From: JAOUEA01 sp963821925
GTDB lineage: Bacteria > Actinomycetota > UBA4738 > HRBIN12
Assembly: GCA_963821925.1 (NCBI GenBank)
Contig: CAWGFO010000001.1
Coordinates: 558,001 to 622,000, forward strand
DNA: 64,000 bases
Direction of reading: 5' to 3'
This document shows positions 16,481 through 24,529 of the stretch, piece by piece. The position numbers and the translations under genes are program-made. The notes under the pieces are model-generated. The model did no database searches. It worked only from the letters and a program-made list of their open reading frames with translations, and was not told where the DNA came from. The first letter of the stretch is position 1, and the number at the start of each line of letters is the position of its first letter.

Positions 16481-16813
16481 TCAGCTCGGCCGGCTCGGGT
16501 CCTCCACCAACCGCTTCAGCCGGGCGAGGCGCGTGTCCCAGTCGGCCCCGACGTCGACCATCCAGCCCATCGCGTCCGAGAGCGGCTCCGGCGTGAACGC
16601 GTACCGCCGCCCGCGCGGCTCGAGGCCCTGCGTCGCGACCAGGCCGGCCTCCTGCAGCAGCGCGAGGTGCTTCGAGACGGCCTGCCGGGTGACCGGGAGC
16701 CGGGCCGAGAGCTCCGACAGCGTCGACGGGCCCTCCTCGGCCAGGGCCCGGATCACCGCCCGTCGGGTCGGATCGGCGAGCGCCTCGAAGACGTCGTCGG
16801 GGTCGCGGGTCAC
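16481..16813 (-). CDS. ArsR-family transcriptional regulator (paired with SRPBCC protein)
   Basis: 110 residues, a winged-helix ArsR protein: VFEALADPTRRAVIRAL, then the recognition helix region LPVTRQAVSKHLALLQEAGL. No metal-binding CxC motif is seen, so it belongs to the metal-independent ArsR branch often paired with AHSA1-like genes. GTG 16813 overlaps the SRPBCC stop (GTGA). Here the regulator follows its SRPBCC partner, the reverse of the order at 33 and 43 kb. The two inverted repeats at 17210-17274 are its likely operators. Confidence 0.88.
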   Translation of the reverse strand: MTRDPDDVFEALADPTRRAVIRALAEEGPSTLSELSARLPVTRQAVSKHLALLQEAGLVATQGLEPRGRRYAFTPEPLSDAMGWMVDVGADWDTRLARLKRLVEDPSRPS

Positions 16814-17181
16814 CCGCGCGCCTCGGCGGCGCCCGCCGGATGGTCGGCGGTCTCCGTGATCGTGACGATCGTGGCCTCCGCGTCCTCCGCCGGCCGCAGC
16901 TCGATCGAGACGCTCGAGGGCGCACCGACCACCAGCCCGGTGAGGCCGGCGCCGTGGAGCTCGCGCCAGCGCCAGGTCAGGCGCCGGCCGGTCTCCACCT
17001 CGGTGACGGCGCCGCGGCGCTCGCGCCCGTCGGCGAAGCGGAACCGCACCGCCGCTCCGAGCTCCGGCTCGAGCCAGGCGTCGGCACCGAACCAGGCGGA
17101 GAGCGCCGCGGGGTCCACGATGAACCGCCAGACGTCGGCCTGGGGCGCCTCGATCGTCTGCTCGTGCTCGATGGGCGGCAT
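16810..17181 (-). CDS. SRPBCC (AHSA1-like) domain protein
   Basis: 123 residues. The START/Bet v1-type fold pattern is clear: IEHEQTIEAPQADVWRFIVD, then SAWFGADAWLEPELGAAVRF, RRLTWRWRE and a C-terminal strand-helix. Such proteins form a hydrophobic pocket for lipophilic ligands, and AHSA1 homologues are named after the Hsp90 activator; no specific ligand can be inferred. ATG 17181 is preferred because the upstream extension would run through both operator repeats. It precedes and overlaps the ArsR gene. Confidence 0.82.
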   Translation of the reverse strand: MPPIEHEQTIEAPQADVWRFIVDPAALSAWFGADAWLEPELGAAVRFRFADGRERRGAVTEVETGRRLTWRWRELHGAGLTGLVVGAPSSVSIELRPAEDAEATIVTITETADHPAGAAEARG

Positions 17182-17209
17182 CAGCGGCTCCTCTCGCTCG
17201 CCGTCGGGG

Positions 17210-17274
17210 ACGGCAACCAGTAGGTTGCCGTCGCGAACCCACTCGCGTACGGTGTCGGCAACCGAACGGTTGCC
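17210..17274. promoter_or_regulatory. Two identical-arm operators GGCAACC-N4-GGTTGCC between SRPBCC/ArsR and clpP
   Basis: Inverted repeat 1 is ACGGCAACC-agta-GGTTGCCGT (17210-17231) and repeat 2 is GGCAACCG-aa-CGGTTGCC (17257-17274). Both share the core GGCAACC-N4-GGTTGCC, and their centres are 45 bp apart. They lie between the divergent SRPBCC-arsR operon and clpP. A possible clpP promoter (TTGCCG 17225-17230, 17-bp spacer, TACGGT 17248-17253) overlaps repeat 1, so the regulator could also affect clpP. Confidence 0.7.
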
Positions 17275-17293
17275 ATCGTATAGGAGGTCGCCC

Positions 17294-17899
17294 ATGGGCG
17301 CGAGTCAGCTGATCCCCACCGTCGTCGAGCCGAGCGAACGTGGCGAGCGGGCGTTCGACATCTACTCCCGGCTGCTCCGCGACCGCGTGGTGTTCCTCGG
17401 GGGCGAGATGGACGACGTCCTCGCGAACCTCGTCGTCGCGCAACTGTTGTTCCTCGAGGCGGAGGAGCCCGAGAAGGATGTCTCGCTCTACGTGAACTCG
17501 CCGGGGGGCGACATGACGGCGCTCTTCGCGATCTACGACGCGATGAGCGCGATCCGGTGCGACGTCGCGACCTGGTGCATCGGCCAGGCCGCCAGCGCGG
17601 CCGCCGTGATCCTGGCCTCTGGCGCGCCGGGGAAGCGCCACGTGCTGCCGAACGCGCGCGTCCTGCTCCATCAACCGCACGGCGGGCTCCAGGGCCAGTC
17701 CGAGGACATCAGGATCCACGCGGTCGAGATCGGGCGCCAACGACGCCAGATGGAGGAGATCCTCGCGCGCCACACCGGCCAGACGGTCGACCGGATCCAC
17801 GAGGACCTCGATCGGGACTTCATCCTGGGACCGGAGGAGGCGCTCGCCTACGGGGTGGTGGACGCGATCGGCGCGCCACGGTCGGTTCCGCCGGGTTGA
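17294..17899 (+). CDS. clpP: ATP-dependent Clp protease proteolytic subunit
   Basis: 201 residues, usual ClpP length. The catalytic triad is present: Ser in GQAASAAAVILASG, His in NARVLLHQPHGG and Asp in DLDRDFILGPEEALAYGVVD. It forms the barrel protease that degrades unfolded proteins fed by ClpX or ClpC. No Clp ATPase gene or second clpP adjoins it, so it is likely a solitary paralogue. ATG 17294 has a TAGGAGG site. Divergent from the SRPBCC-arsR operon. Confidence 0.93.
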   Translation: MGASQLIPTVVEPSERGERAFDIYSRLLRDRVVFLGGEMDDVLANLVVAQLLFLEAEEPEKDVSLYVNSPGGDMTALFAIYDAMSAIRCDVATWCIGQAASAAAVILASGAPGKRHVLPNARVLLHQPHGGLQGQSEDIRIHAVEIGRQRRQMEEILARHTGQTVDRIHEDLDRDFILGPEEALAYGVVDAIGAPRSVPPG

Positions 17900-17909
17900 C
17901 GGGACGCCG

Positions 17910-18386
17910 TCACGTCGAGCCCGGATCGGGTACGTCATCGGGCTCGTCCCCCAGGAGGAACCGCGGGCCGTCGCCGAGGGCGGCCGCCGCGTCGCCGGGG
18001 TTGTAGAGGCGGCACCGGCTCAGCGAGAGGCAGCCGCACCCGATGCAGCTCGTCAGGTCGTCGCGGGTGCGCTCGAGGGCGGCGATCTGCTCGTCGATCC
18101 GCGCGCGCCAGGTGCCGCTGATCCGCGACCATTCGCGGACGGTGGGAGCGCGGTCGGCGGGCAGCATCGAGAGGGCATCGGCGATCTCCTCGAGCGAGAG
18201 TCCGACCCGCTGCGCCACCCGGATGAAGGCGATCCGGCGGAGGACATGCCGGCGGAACATCCGCCGCCCGCCGGCCGAGCGCTCCGCGGAGATCAGTCCC
18301 TCGGACTCGTAGAAGCGGAGCGCGGAGGCCGCGACGCCGCTGCGCGTGGCGACGTCCCCGATCGGCAGCAGATCGTTCCGATCCAT
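17910..18386 (-). CDS. soxR: Redox-sensitive transcriptional regulator SoxR
   Basis: 158 residues. A MerR-family N-terminal HTH (LPIGDVATRSGVAASALRFY, ESEGLISAERSAGGRR), a dimerisation helix, and the SoxR [2Fe-2S] motif C-x2-C-x-C-x5-C as CIGCGCLSLSRC. SoxR is activated when redox-cycling compounds oxidise the cluster and it then realigns a promoter with an over-long spacer. Just such a promoter, with a near-perfect SoxR box, lies between this gene and the divergent transketolase operon. ATG 18386 is the family-consistent start. Confidence 0.95.
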   Translation of the reverse strand: MDRNDLLPIGDVATRSGVAASALRFYESEGLISAERSAGGRRMFRRHVLRRIAFIRVAQRVGLSLEEIADALSMLPADRAPTVREWSRISGTWRARIDEQIAALERTRDDLTSCIGCGCLSLSRCRLYNPGDAAAALGDGPRFLLGDEPDDVPDPGST

Positions 18387-18399
18387 GTGGTCACGATAC

Positions 18400-18430
18400 T
18401 TGACTTCAAGTGAACTTGAGGTTGTAACGT
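18400..18430 (+). promoter_or_regulatory. SoxR-dependent promoter with SoxR box in a 19-bp spacer
   Basis: TTGACT (18400-18405) and TAACGT (18425-18430) are separated by 19 bp. The dyad CTTCAAGTGAACTTGAGG (18404-18421) matches the enterobacterial SoxR box CCTCAAGTTAACTTGAGG at 16 of 18 positions. The long spacer is the hallmark of MerR/SoxR-activated promoters. Transcription would start near 18437, giving an almost leaderless transketolase mRNA (ATG at 18439). Confidence 0.85.
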
Positions 18431-18438
18431 CCCCCGCC

Positions 18439-19128
18439 ATGGACGTTGACCTGTCACCGCTGACCCACGTGCGCGAGCTGATGGTGCGCGCGACCGGAGA
18501 CGAGAAGCACGAGGAGAGCAGCACCTCGACGCTCGACGCGCTGTGGGTCCTGTACGACCGGATCCTGCGGGTCGACCCGGCGGACCCGACCGCCGAGGAC
18601 CGCGACCGCTTCATCCTCAGCAAGGGCCACGGGCCGATGGCCTTCTACGCGATGCTCGCGGCGAAGGGCTTCTTCCCGGAGGCGTGGCTCGACGGGTTCA
18701 TGGCGTGGGGCGGACGACTGGGCTCCCATCCCGACCGCCTGCTCGTCCCGGGCGTCGAGGCGTCGACGGGGTCGCTCGGCCACGGGCTTCCGATCGCGGT
18801 GGGCGTCGCACAGGCGTTGCGCGCCAAGCATCTCGACGACCCGCGGGTCGTGGTGCTCACGGGCGACGCCGAGCTGAACGAGGGCTCGAACTGGGAGGCG
18901 ATCATGCTGGCGCCTCACCTCGGGCTCGGGAACCTGACGCTGCTCGCGATCGACAACCACAGCTCGACGATCCCGATGGCGCCGTGGGACGCGAGGCTCG
19001 GGGCCTTCGGTTGGCGTGTCGAGGTGGTGGACGGCCACGACCACGTGGCGCTCGAGGCCGCGCTCTCGATCCGCGACGATCGCGTCCCGACCGCGGTCGT
19101 CGCGGACATCCCGGAGGGGGAGTGGTGA
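18439..19128 (+). CDS. Transketolase, N-terminal (TPP-binding) subunit
   Basis: 229 residues covering the pyrophosphate domain of thiamine-diphosphate transketolases: SKGHGPMAFYAMLAAKG, GVEASTGSLGHGLPIAVGVA, and the TPP/Mg motif GDAELNEGSNWEA followed by AIDNHS. Split two-gene transketolases are common in prokaryotes; they transfer two-carbon ketol units in the pentose phosphate pathway, or serve related ketol/acyloin reactions. This subunit overlaps the C-terminal gene (GTGA). The SoxR promoter just upstream suggests induction by redox-active compounds, perhaps to support NADPH supply (inference). Confidence 0.9.
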   Translation: MDVDLSPLTHVRELMVRATGDEKHEESSTSTLDALWVLYDRILRVDPADPTAEDRDRFILSKGHGPMAFYAMLAAKGFFPEAWLDGFMAWGGRLGSHPDRLLVPGVEASTGSLGHGLPIAVGVAQALRAKHLDDPRVVVLTGDAELNEGSNWEAIMLAPHLGLGNLTLLAIDNHSSTIPMAPWDARLGAFGWRVEVVDGHDHVALEAALSIRDDRVPTAVVADIPEGEW

Positions 19129-20036
19129 CCGAGATGCGGCCGCAGCTCGCGGCCACGCTGAGCGAGCTCTTCGAACGCGACGATCGGCTCGCGATCGTCC
19201 TCGCGGAGATCAGCACCGATCTCTTCCGCGGTCCCCGCCGGCTCGATCCTGCGCGCGCGGTGAACGTGGGGATCATGGAGGCAACCATGGTGGGGGTCGC
19301 CGCCGGATTCGCGATGGAGGGGTTCCATCCGGTCGCGCACACGATCGGTCCCTTCATGGCCGAGCGTCCGCTCGAGCAGCTGAAGCTCGACTTCGGCTAT
19401 CAGGGGCTCGAAGGCACGTTCGTGAGCGTGGGCGGCTCGTACGACTACGGCGCGGAGGGCGGCACGCACCACGCGCCCGGCGACGTCGGGGTGATGGCGA
19501 CGATCCCGGGTATGGAGATCCTGGCCCCGGGAACGGCCGCCGAGGCCGATCGACTCGTGCGCGCGATCTACGCGAACGGGCGCTCGTCCTACCTGCGCGC
19601 GAGCACCGCGCAGAACGAGGTCTCGTTCGAGGTCGACCCGGGGCGGCTCGAGGTCGTCCGCCAGGCCACCCAGGAAGACGCGCCGGTCGTCGTCGCCTTC
19701 GGTCCGATGCTCTCCCGGACCCTCCAGGCGGCCGAGGGCCTCGACGTGACCGTCGCGTACGCCACGAGTGTCGTGCCGTTCGACGCGCCGGGGCTCGCCG
19801 CGATCGCCGGTGACCACCCGCACCTGATCGCGGTCGAGCCCTGGTACGAGGGCACGGTGACCGGCACGCTCGCGGCCGCCGTTGCCCACGTGCCGAGCCG
19901 GATCGACGCGATCGGTGTCCCGCGCCGGTTCCTGCGCGACTACGGCACGGCGGCCGAGCACGACCGCGACCTCGGACTCGACGCCGACGGCATCGGTGGT
20001 CGACTGCGCTCGATCCTCGCCGGCCGCGCCGCCTGA
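19125..20036 (+). CDS. Transketolase, C-terminal (pyrimidine-binding) subunit
   Basis: 303 residues. The pyrimidine domain has NVGIMEATMVGVAAGFAMEG, with the catalytic Glu in GIMEAT, and the GGSYDYGAEGGTHHAPGDVG loop. A C-terminal transketolase domain follows (YATSVVPFDAPGLAAIAGDH). The start is GTG 19125, overlapping the stop of the N-terminal gene; ATG 19134 is an alternative. Together the two genes make one transketolase-like enzyme. The His-His in GTHHAPGD parallels substrate-channel residues of the family. Confidence 0.9.
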   Translation: MTEMRPQLAATLSELFERDDRLAIVLAEISTDLFRGPRRLDPARAVNVGIMEATMVGVAAGFAMEGFHPVAHTIGPFMAERPLEQLKLDFGYQGLEGTFVSVGGSYDYGAEGGTHHAPGDVGVMATIPGMEILAPGTAAEADRLVRAIYANGRSSYLRASTAQNEVSFEVDPGRLEVVRQATQEDAPVVVAFGPMLSRTLQAAEGLDVTVAYATSVVPFDAPGLAAIAGDHPHLIAVEPWYEGTVTGTLAAAVAHVPSRIDAIGVPRRFLRDYGTAAEHDRDLGLDADGIGGRLRSILAGRAA

Positions 20037-20038
20037 TC

Positions 20039-20596
20039 TCAGCCGGGCGAGCCGAACGCCCGGAAGGGCTCGGGCTCGTAGGTGTCGAGGAACGCCACCC
20101 ACTCGGGCAGCGCGTCCCGCACGGCCTCGTCGTCCTTCACGAGCCACGACAGGTGGCGGAAGGCGTGCTCGATCACCTGGTCGACGCCGATCTCGGGGGG
20201 AGGACCCATCGCGTCGCCGCGCGCGAGATCGGCTCGCCGCACCGGCTCGTCGGCGAGGTGCTCGTTCAGGTGGTCGGGCACCGAGACGGCCACGACGTAG
20301 GTGAGGACGACGCGCGCGTCCTCGTACCGCCACGAGGTGGAATGCACCAACAGCGGCTGGAGCCCGTAGCGCGTCGCGGCCGCCGAGACGATCTCGCCGG
20401 GCTGGCGGTCGGGGCGCCATCCGATCCGGAGCGTCTCGGCATGGATCGGCCGGAGGTGGTGTGCGCCGTCGCTCCTCAGGGAGACGAACAGCGCCTCGAT
20501 CGTCTGCGCGACGAGCTCGCGCGACCAGCCCACCTTCGTGAGCGCCGGCACCCACTCGATCACCGGCGGACGATCCGCGTCGGAGCCGGGCGCCAC
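20039..20596 (-). CDS. Conserved hypothetical protein
   Basis: 185 residues, soluble, rich in Trp and acidic residues. I recognise no family. The sequence has a hydrophobic beta-strand core (SWRYEDARVVLTYVVAVSVP) and a C-terminal helical part (VIEHAFRHLSWLVKDDEAVR). GTG start at 20596, five nt after the stop of the DUF1059-like gene, so the two are probably co-transcribed. Convergent with the transketolase operon (2-nt gap). Confidence 0.65.
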   Translation of the reverse strand: MAPGSDADRPPVIEWVPALTKVGWSRELVAQTIEALFVSLRSDGAHHLRPIHAETLRIGWRPDRQPGEIVSAAATRYGLQPLLVHSTSWRYEDARVVLTYVVAVSVPDHLNEHLADEPVRRADLARGDAMGPPPEIGVDQVIEHAFRHLSWLVKDDEAVRDALPEWVAFLDTYEPEPFRAFGSPG

Positions 20597-20600
20597 GCCG

Positions 20601-20756
20601 TCAGTCCTCGCCGAGCGGCTCCGCCAACGCGAGGATCGTCTCGCGCGACGACATCTGACCGTGGTCTGCGAGCCCGTGGGCCTGGATCTGCTCGACGACC
20701 TCGTCCTCGTCGCCCCGGGCCTGGAACCCGCAGAAGCAGGTGACTTCCAGCAGCAT
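20601..20756 (-). CDS. DUF1059-like small Cys protein
   Basis: 51 residues starting MLLEVTCFCGFQARGDEDEV. The CxCG pair near the N-terminus, followed by an amphipathic helix and a conserved HGL(A/x)DHG-like region, recalls DUF1059 small proteins of Actinobacteria. Role unknown; one more His or Cys is typical of metal-binding versions. ATG 20756 has a GGAGGG site; the longer ORF is unlikely. Confidence 0.6.
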   Translation of the reverse strand: MLLEVTCFCGFQARGDEDEVVEQIQAHGLADHGQMSSRETILALAEPLGED

Positions 20757-20831
20757 CGATGTTCCCTCCACGAACGGTCGGCGCGACGGTACCACCGACG
20801 TCACGAGGCTTCCTTCGGCGGCGGTCGGTGC

Positions 20832-21566
20832 TCAGGTGGCCGCGTGGCGGGCGAGCACCTCGTCGACGTCGGCGCCGGGCTCCACGTCCTCGATCCGCCA
20901 GCGGAGCCAGGGCCGCGCCTGGTCGGCCCAGACCGCGTCGATCGAGCTGAACCAGGACATCGATCCGAACGTCCGCCAGGGACCGAGGTCGGCGCGCCAC
21001 GGGATCGGCCGCTCGCCGCCGTTCCGGTACCGCGGTGCCTCGAGGCGCCACGGCATGCCGGTCTCGGGATCGAGCCGCCAGGTGATGGGCGTCCCGTCCT
21101 CGGGCACGGTCAAACGCAGGGTGAGCTCGTCGACCTGCTCGAGTTCCACGCCCGGGAGGAGCCACGACAGGGGGAGCATCCCGGCCTCGAGCCACCGGAA
21201 CGCGTTGGCCGACCGGTCGGCCCGTGGCGACGAGGGCTGACGCCGGCCACCGACCCACGACACCGCCCGGCCGTCGATGAACGAGTCCTTCCCTCCGAAC
21301 ACGGTCCGACCCGCGACCGTCATGTCGAACTCGGCGGCGAAGCCTCGGCCGATCCGGTGGTACGTCGCCGCCCGGAGCGGGAGCCACGGGCCGCGGCCGA
21401 TCCGCATCCGCGCGGGCCCGCGCATCGAGAACGTCTCCACCCGCGGGATCGTCGGCCCGAACAGGGCGTGACCGAACCGGACGAAACCGGGCGGCACGGT
21501 GTCGGGCAGCTCGATCGGGTCACCGGGCTCGGCGTGGGCGGTGACGTGGGCGACGTCGCTGGTCAT
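20832..21566 (-). CDS. Conserved hypothetical protein (possible DUF6544-type)
   Basis: 244 residues, no signal peptide or membrane helix. It is rich in Trp, Arg and Pro with beta-strand pattern. Segments such as PPGFVRFGHALFGPTIPRVE, FSMRGPARMRIGRGPWLPLR and GKDSFIDGRAVSWVGG recall a family of actinobacterial proteins of unknown function that I believe is DUF6544, but I am not certain. Lies 23 nt downstream of the cyclase/ATPase gene start-to-stop order on the same strand. Confidence 0.55.
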   Translation of the reverse strand: MTSDVAHVTAHAEPGDPIELPDTVPPGFVRFGHALFGPTIPRVETFSMRGPARMRIGRGPWLPLRAATYHRIGRGFAAEFDMTVAGRTVFGGKDSFIDGRAVSWVGGRRQPSSPRADRSANAFRWLEAGMLPLSWLLPGVELEQVDELTLRLTVPEDGTPITWRLDPETGMPWRLEAPRYRNGGERPIPWRADLGPWRTFGSMSWFSSIDAVWADQARPWLRWRIEDVEPGADVDEVLARHAAT

Positions 21567-21589
21567 CGTTTGATCGCCTCCTCCACCGG

Positions 21590-24428
21590 CTATCGCAGCC
21601 GCTCGGCCTCGGCCTGCGCCGCCCGCCGGAAGCGCTCGTCGGCGGCGGCGCGGTCGCCCCGCTTCTCGGCCACGCGCGCGAGCGCGCGCCAGGTCCAGCT
21701 CGCGAGCTGACGTTCGCCGAGCTCCTCGGAGATCCGGATCGCCTGGCGCAGGTCGTCCTCGGCCTCGTCGAGCCGGCCGAGTTCACGGAGGACGATGCCG
21801 CGTTCGGCCAGCGCGTCGCCGAGCTCCCACCGCGCCCCCAGGTCCGAGAAGACGACGATCGCGTGCTCGAAGTCGGGGAGGGCGTCCTCGTACTCCTCCT
21901 CGTCCTCGTGCAACCGCGCGTGCTGGACGCGCGCGACGGCCACGCTGAACAGGTCGTCCATCTCCTCGGCGAGCCGGCCCGCCTCGTCGATCAATGCCTT
22001 CGCTTCGTCGTAGGCGTCCATGTTCTCGGCGTTGATCGACAGCGCCGTGAGCGCCCGCACCTCGGCCCACCGGTCGCCGTGCTCGCGAGCGATCTCGAGC
22101 GCACGGCGCCAGATCGGATCGGCCTCCTCGTAGCGGCGCCGCGTCCATGGGATCCACCCGGTGAACAGGAGCGTCCGCACGATCGCCCACGGGTCCTCGA
22201 GCGCCTCCGCGGCCGCCAGCGACCGCGCGAGCAGCGTCTCTGCCCGCTCGAGGTCACCGTCGACGTTGTTCGCGATGTCCCCCAGGAACCGCAATGCGTG
22301 CGTCAGGGTCCAGTGATCGTGCAGCGTCGTCCCGAGGTCGACGGCCCGGTCGAGCACCTCGACCGCGCCCGGGTACTCCCCCAGCCAGTAGCGGGCCTCG
22401 CCCAGGCCCGCCAGGACGCGCGCCTCGCGGACGCCGTAGCGCTCGTCGTCGCCGGCGAGCGAGAGCGCCCGCGCGTAGTAGTCGACGGCGCCCCGGTTCT
22501 CCATGCGACGTCGCTGCCGGTCGCCGGCTTCGGCCAGCGCGGCCACGGCGCGATCGGGGACCGTCCGGTCGGCCGGATCGAGGTCGATCGAGGCGAACGC
22601 GGCGCGTTCGAGGTGCGCGGCCGCGTAGGTCGGCTCCAGATCCTGGAGCGTGTCGGCGATCGTCAGATGCAGCTGGAGTCGGAGCCGCTTCGGCAGGCTC
22701 GCGTACGCGACGTCGCGGAGGGTCTCGTGACGGAACCGCCATCGGGGCGAGCCTCCGCCGAGGTCCGGGACGACGAGTTCGGCGTCGACCAGCTGATCCA
22801 TCGCGTCGGCGCTGCAGTCGGCGACGAGCGCCGCCTCCTCCGCGTCGAATGAGTACAGGTAGACGGAGAGCCGCCGCGCCAGCTCGCGCTGATCGCTCGG
22901 CAGGCTGTCGAGGCGCGCCGCGATCACGGCCTGCACGGTCGGCGGCAGTGTTCCCTCCGACCCGGCGCTGGTCGCCTCGCCGCGCCCGAGCAGCATCCCG
23001 GTGGTCTCGACGATGAAGAAGGGGTTCCCACCGGCGCGCGCCGCGATCGTTCGAGCTTCCGCTTCGAGGATCCGCGGGCCACCGGCCTGTCGCGCGAGCG
23101 CGACGGCGTCGTCGTCGCCGAGGGGCTCGAGGTGCAGCAGGACGTGGTTGGCGGCGCGCGAGCCCCACCCCGGGCGGGCGTCGAGCAGCTCGGGACGCGC
23201 CGCGGCGAGGACGGTGGCCCGTCCGGGGCTCTGGCTCGCTCGGCCCGCGAGCCGCTCGACCAGGTCCATCATCGGCGCGCGCATCGCGTGCACGTCCTCG
23301 AACAGGAGCGTGACCGGGGCCTCGGTCGCGAGCGCCGCCACCATCGACAGGACGCCCGACTGGACCTCCTGGATGAATGCGGACTCCTCGCGGCGCTCCG
23401 CCGCCAGCCCGAGCGCGAGCGCCAGGCGCTCGGCCGTACGGTCGGCCTCGTCGCCGTCGCTCCATCGCTCGACGAGCTCACGGAGCCGGCGGAGCGACGT
23501 CTCGCCCGGCTCCCCGTGCTCGATGCCCGCCGCCTCCCGCACGATCGTGGCGGCCGGAGCGAACGTCGCGCTGCCCGAGGCGAGCTGACCCCGCCCGACC
23601 AGGACGTTCCCGGGGTGCTCGATCCCGGCAAGGAACTCGTCGGCGAGCCGCGACTTCCCGATCCCCGGTTCGCCGATCAGCGTGACGAGCAGCGGCCGCG
23701 ACGTCGCCTCGACCCGCGCATGGGCGTCCCGCAGGAGCGTGAGCTCGTTCGCCCGCCCCACGAAGGGGATCGTGCGCCGCGCCGTTCGCGGCGTGAGCCC
23801 GTCGACGGGATAGGCGACGAGCGGCTCCGCGAACCCCTTGGCCAGAACGTCGCGCCGGTCGCCGAACGAGACGGCGTGCTCGGTGAGCGCGAACGTCGTC
23901 GCGCCGGCGAGGACCTCGCCGGGCTGCGCGGCGGTCTGCAGCCGGGCGGCCGCGTTCACGACCGGCCCGGTCACGAGGAGCTGCCCGGACGGACCGACGC
24001 CCGTGGCGGCCTCGCCGGTCTCGACACCGACCCGGACGTCGAGGGGCTGATCGAGCCCGAGCTCCGCGGCGAGTCGACGGGTGTGACCCCGGATCGCGAG
24101 TCCCGCCCGTACCGCCCGCGCGGCGTCGTCCTCGTGGACGTGCGGCAGCCCGAACACCGCCATCACGGCGTCGCCGATGAATTTCTCGGGCTGGCCGCGG
24201 AGCGCACGCAGCTCCTCGGTCACGGCGTCGTAGAAGCGGCCGAGCACCTCCCGTGCGCGCTCGGGGTCGAGGCGCTGCGCGAGCGCGGTCGACTCCGACC
24301 AGGTCGGCGAAGAGCACCGTCACGAGCTTGCGTTCCTCGGTGCCGAGCGACGAGCCCACGACGGTGCCGCAGTTCGGGCAGAAGCGCGCGTCGTCGGGGA
24401 GCGGCTCGCCACAGACGGTGCAGGTCAT
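21590..24428 (-). CDS. Adenylate cyclase / AAA ATPase / TPR signalling protein, frameshifted near residue 45
   Basis: Full-length reading from ATG 24428 gives a zinc ribbon (CTVCGEPLPDDARFCPNCG) and the start of a class III cyclase domain (ERKLVTVLFADLVG). After that the frame breaks. Removing one G near 24296 restores VGSTALAQRLDPERAREVLG and joins the 885-residue downstream ORF. That ORF holds the rest of the cyclase (EKFIGDAVMAVFG, RVGVETGEAATG), an AAA/NACHT-like ATPase with P-loop LIGEPGIGKSRLADEF, and C-terminal TPR-like repeats. This architecture is common in Actinobacteria as a signal-integrating regulator. An alternative start, GTG 24247, would lack the first metal-binding Asp. The indel may be a sequencing error or real inactivation. 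Divergent from the GGDEF-EAL gene. Confidence 0.8.
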
Positions 24429-24529
24429 CGCTCCAGCATATGGCTGGGTACCGACGCGGCCCACCCGTACACGGACGCCGGGCCGCACCGGGACTCAGGT
24501 CCGTCCCGTGACGCGTCGATGACCCTTCG

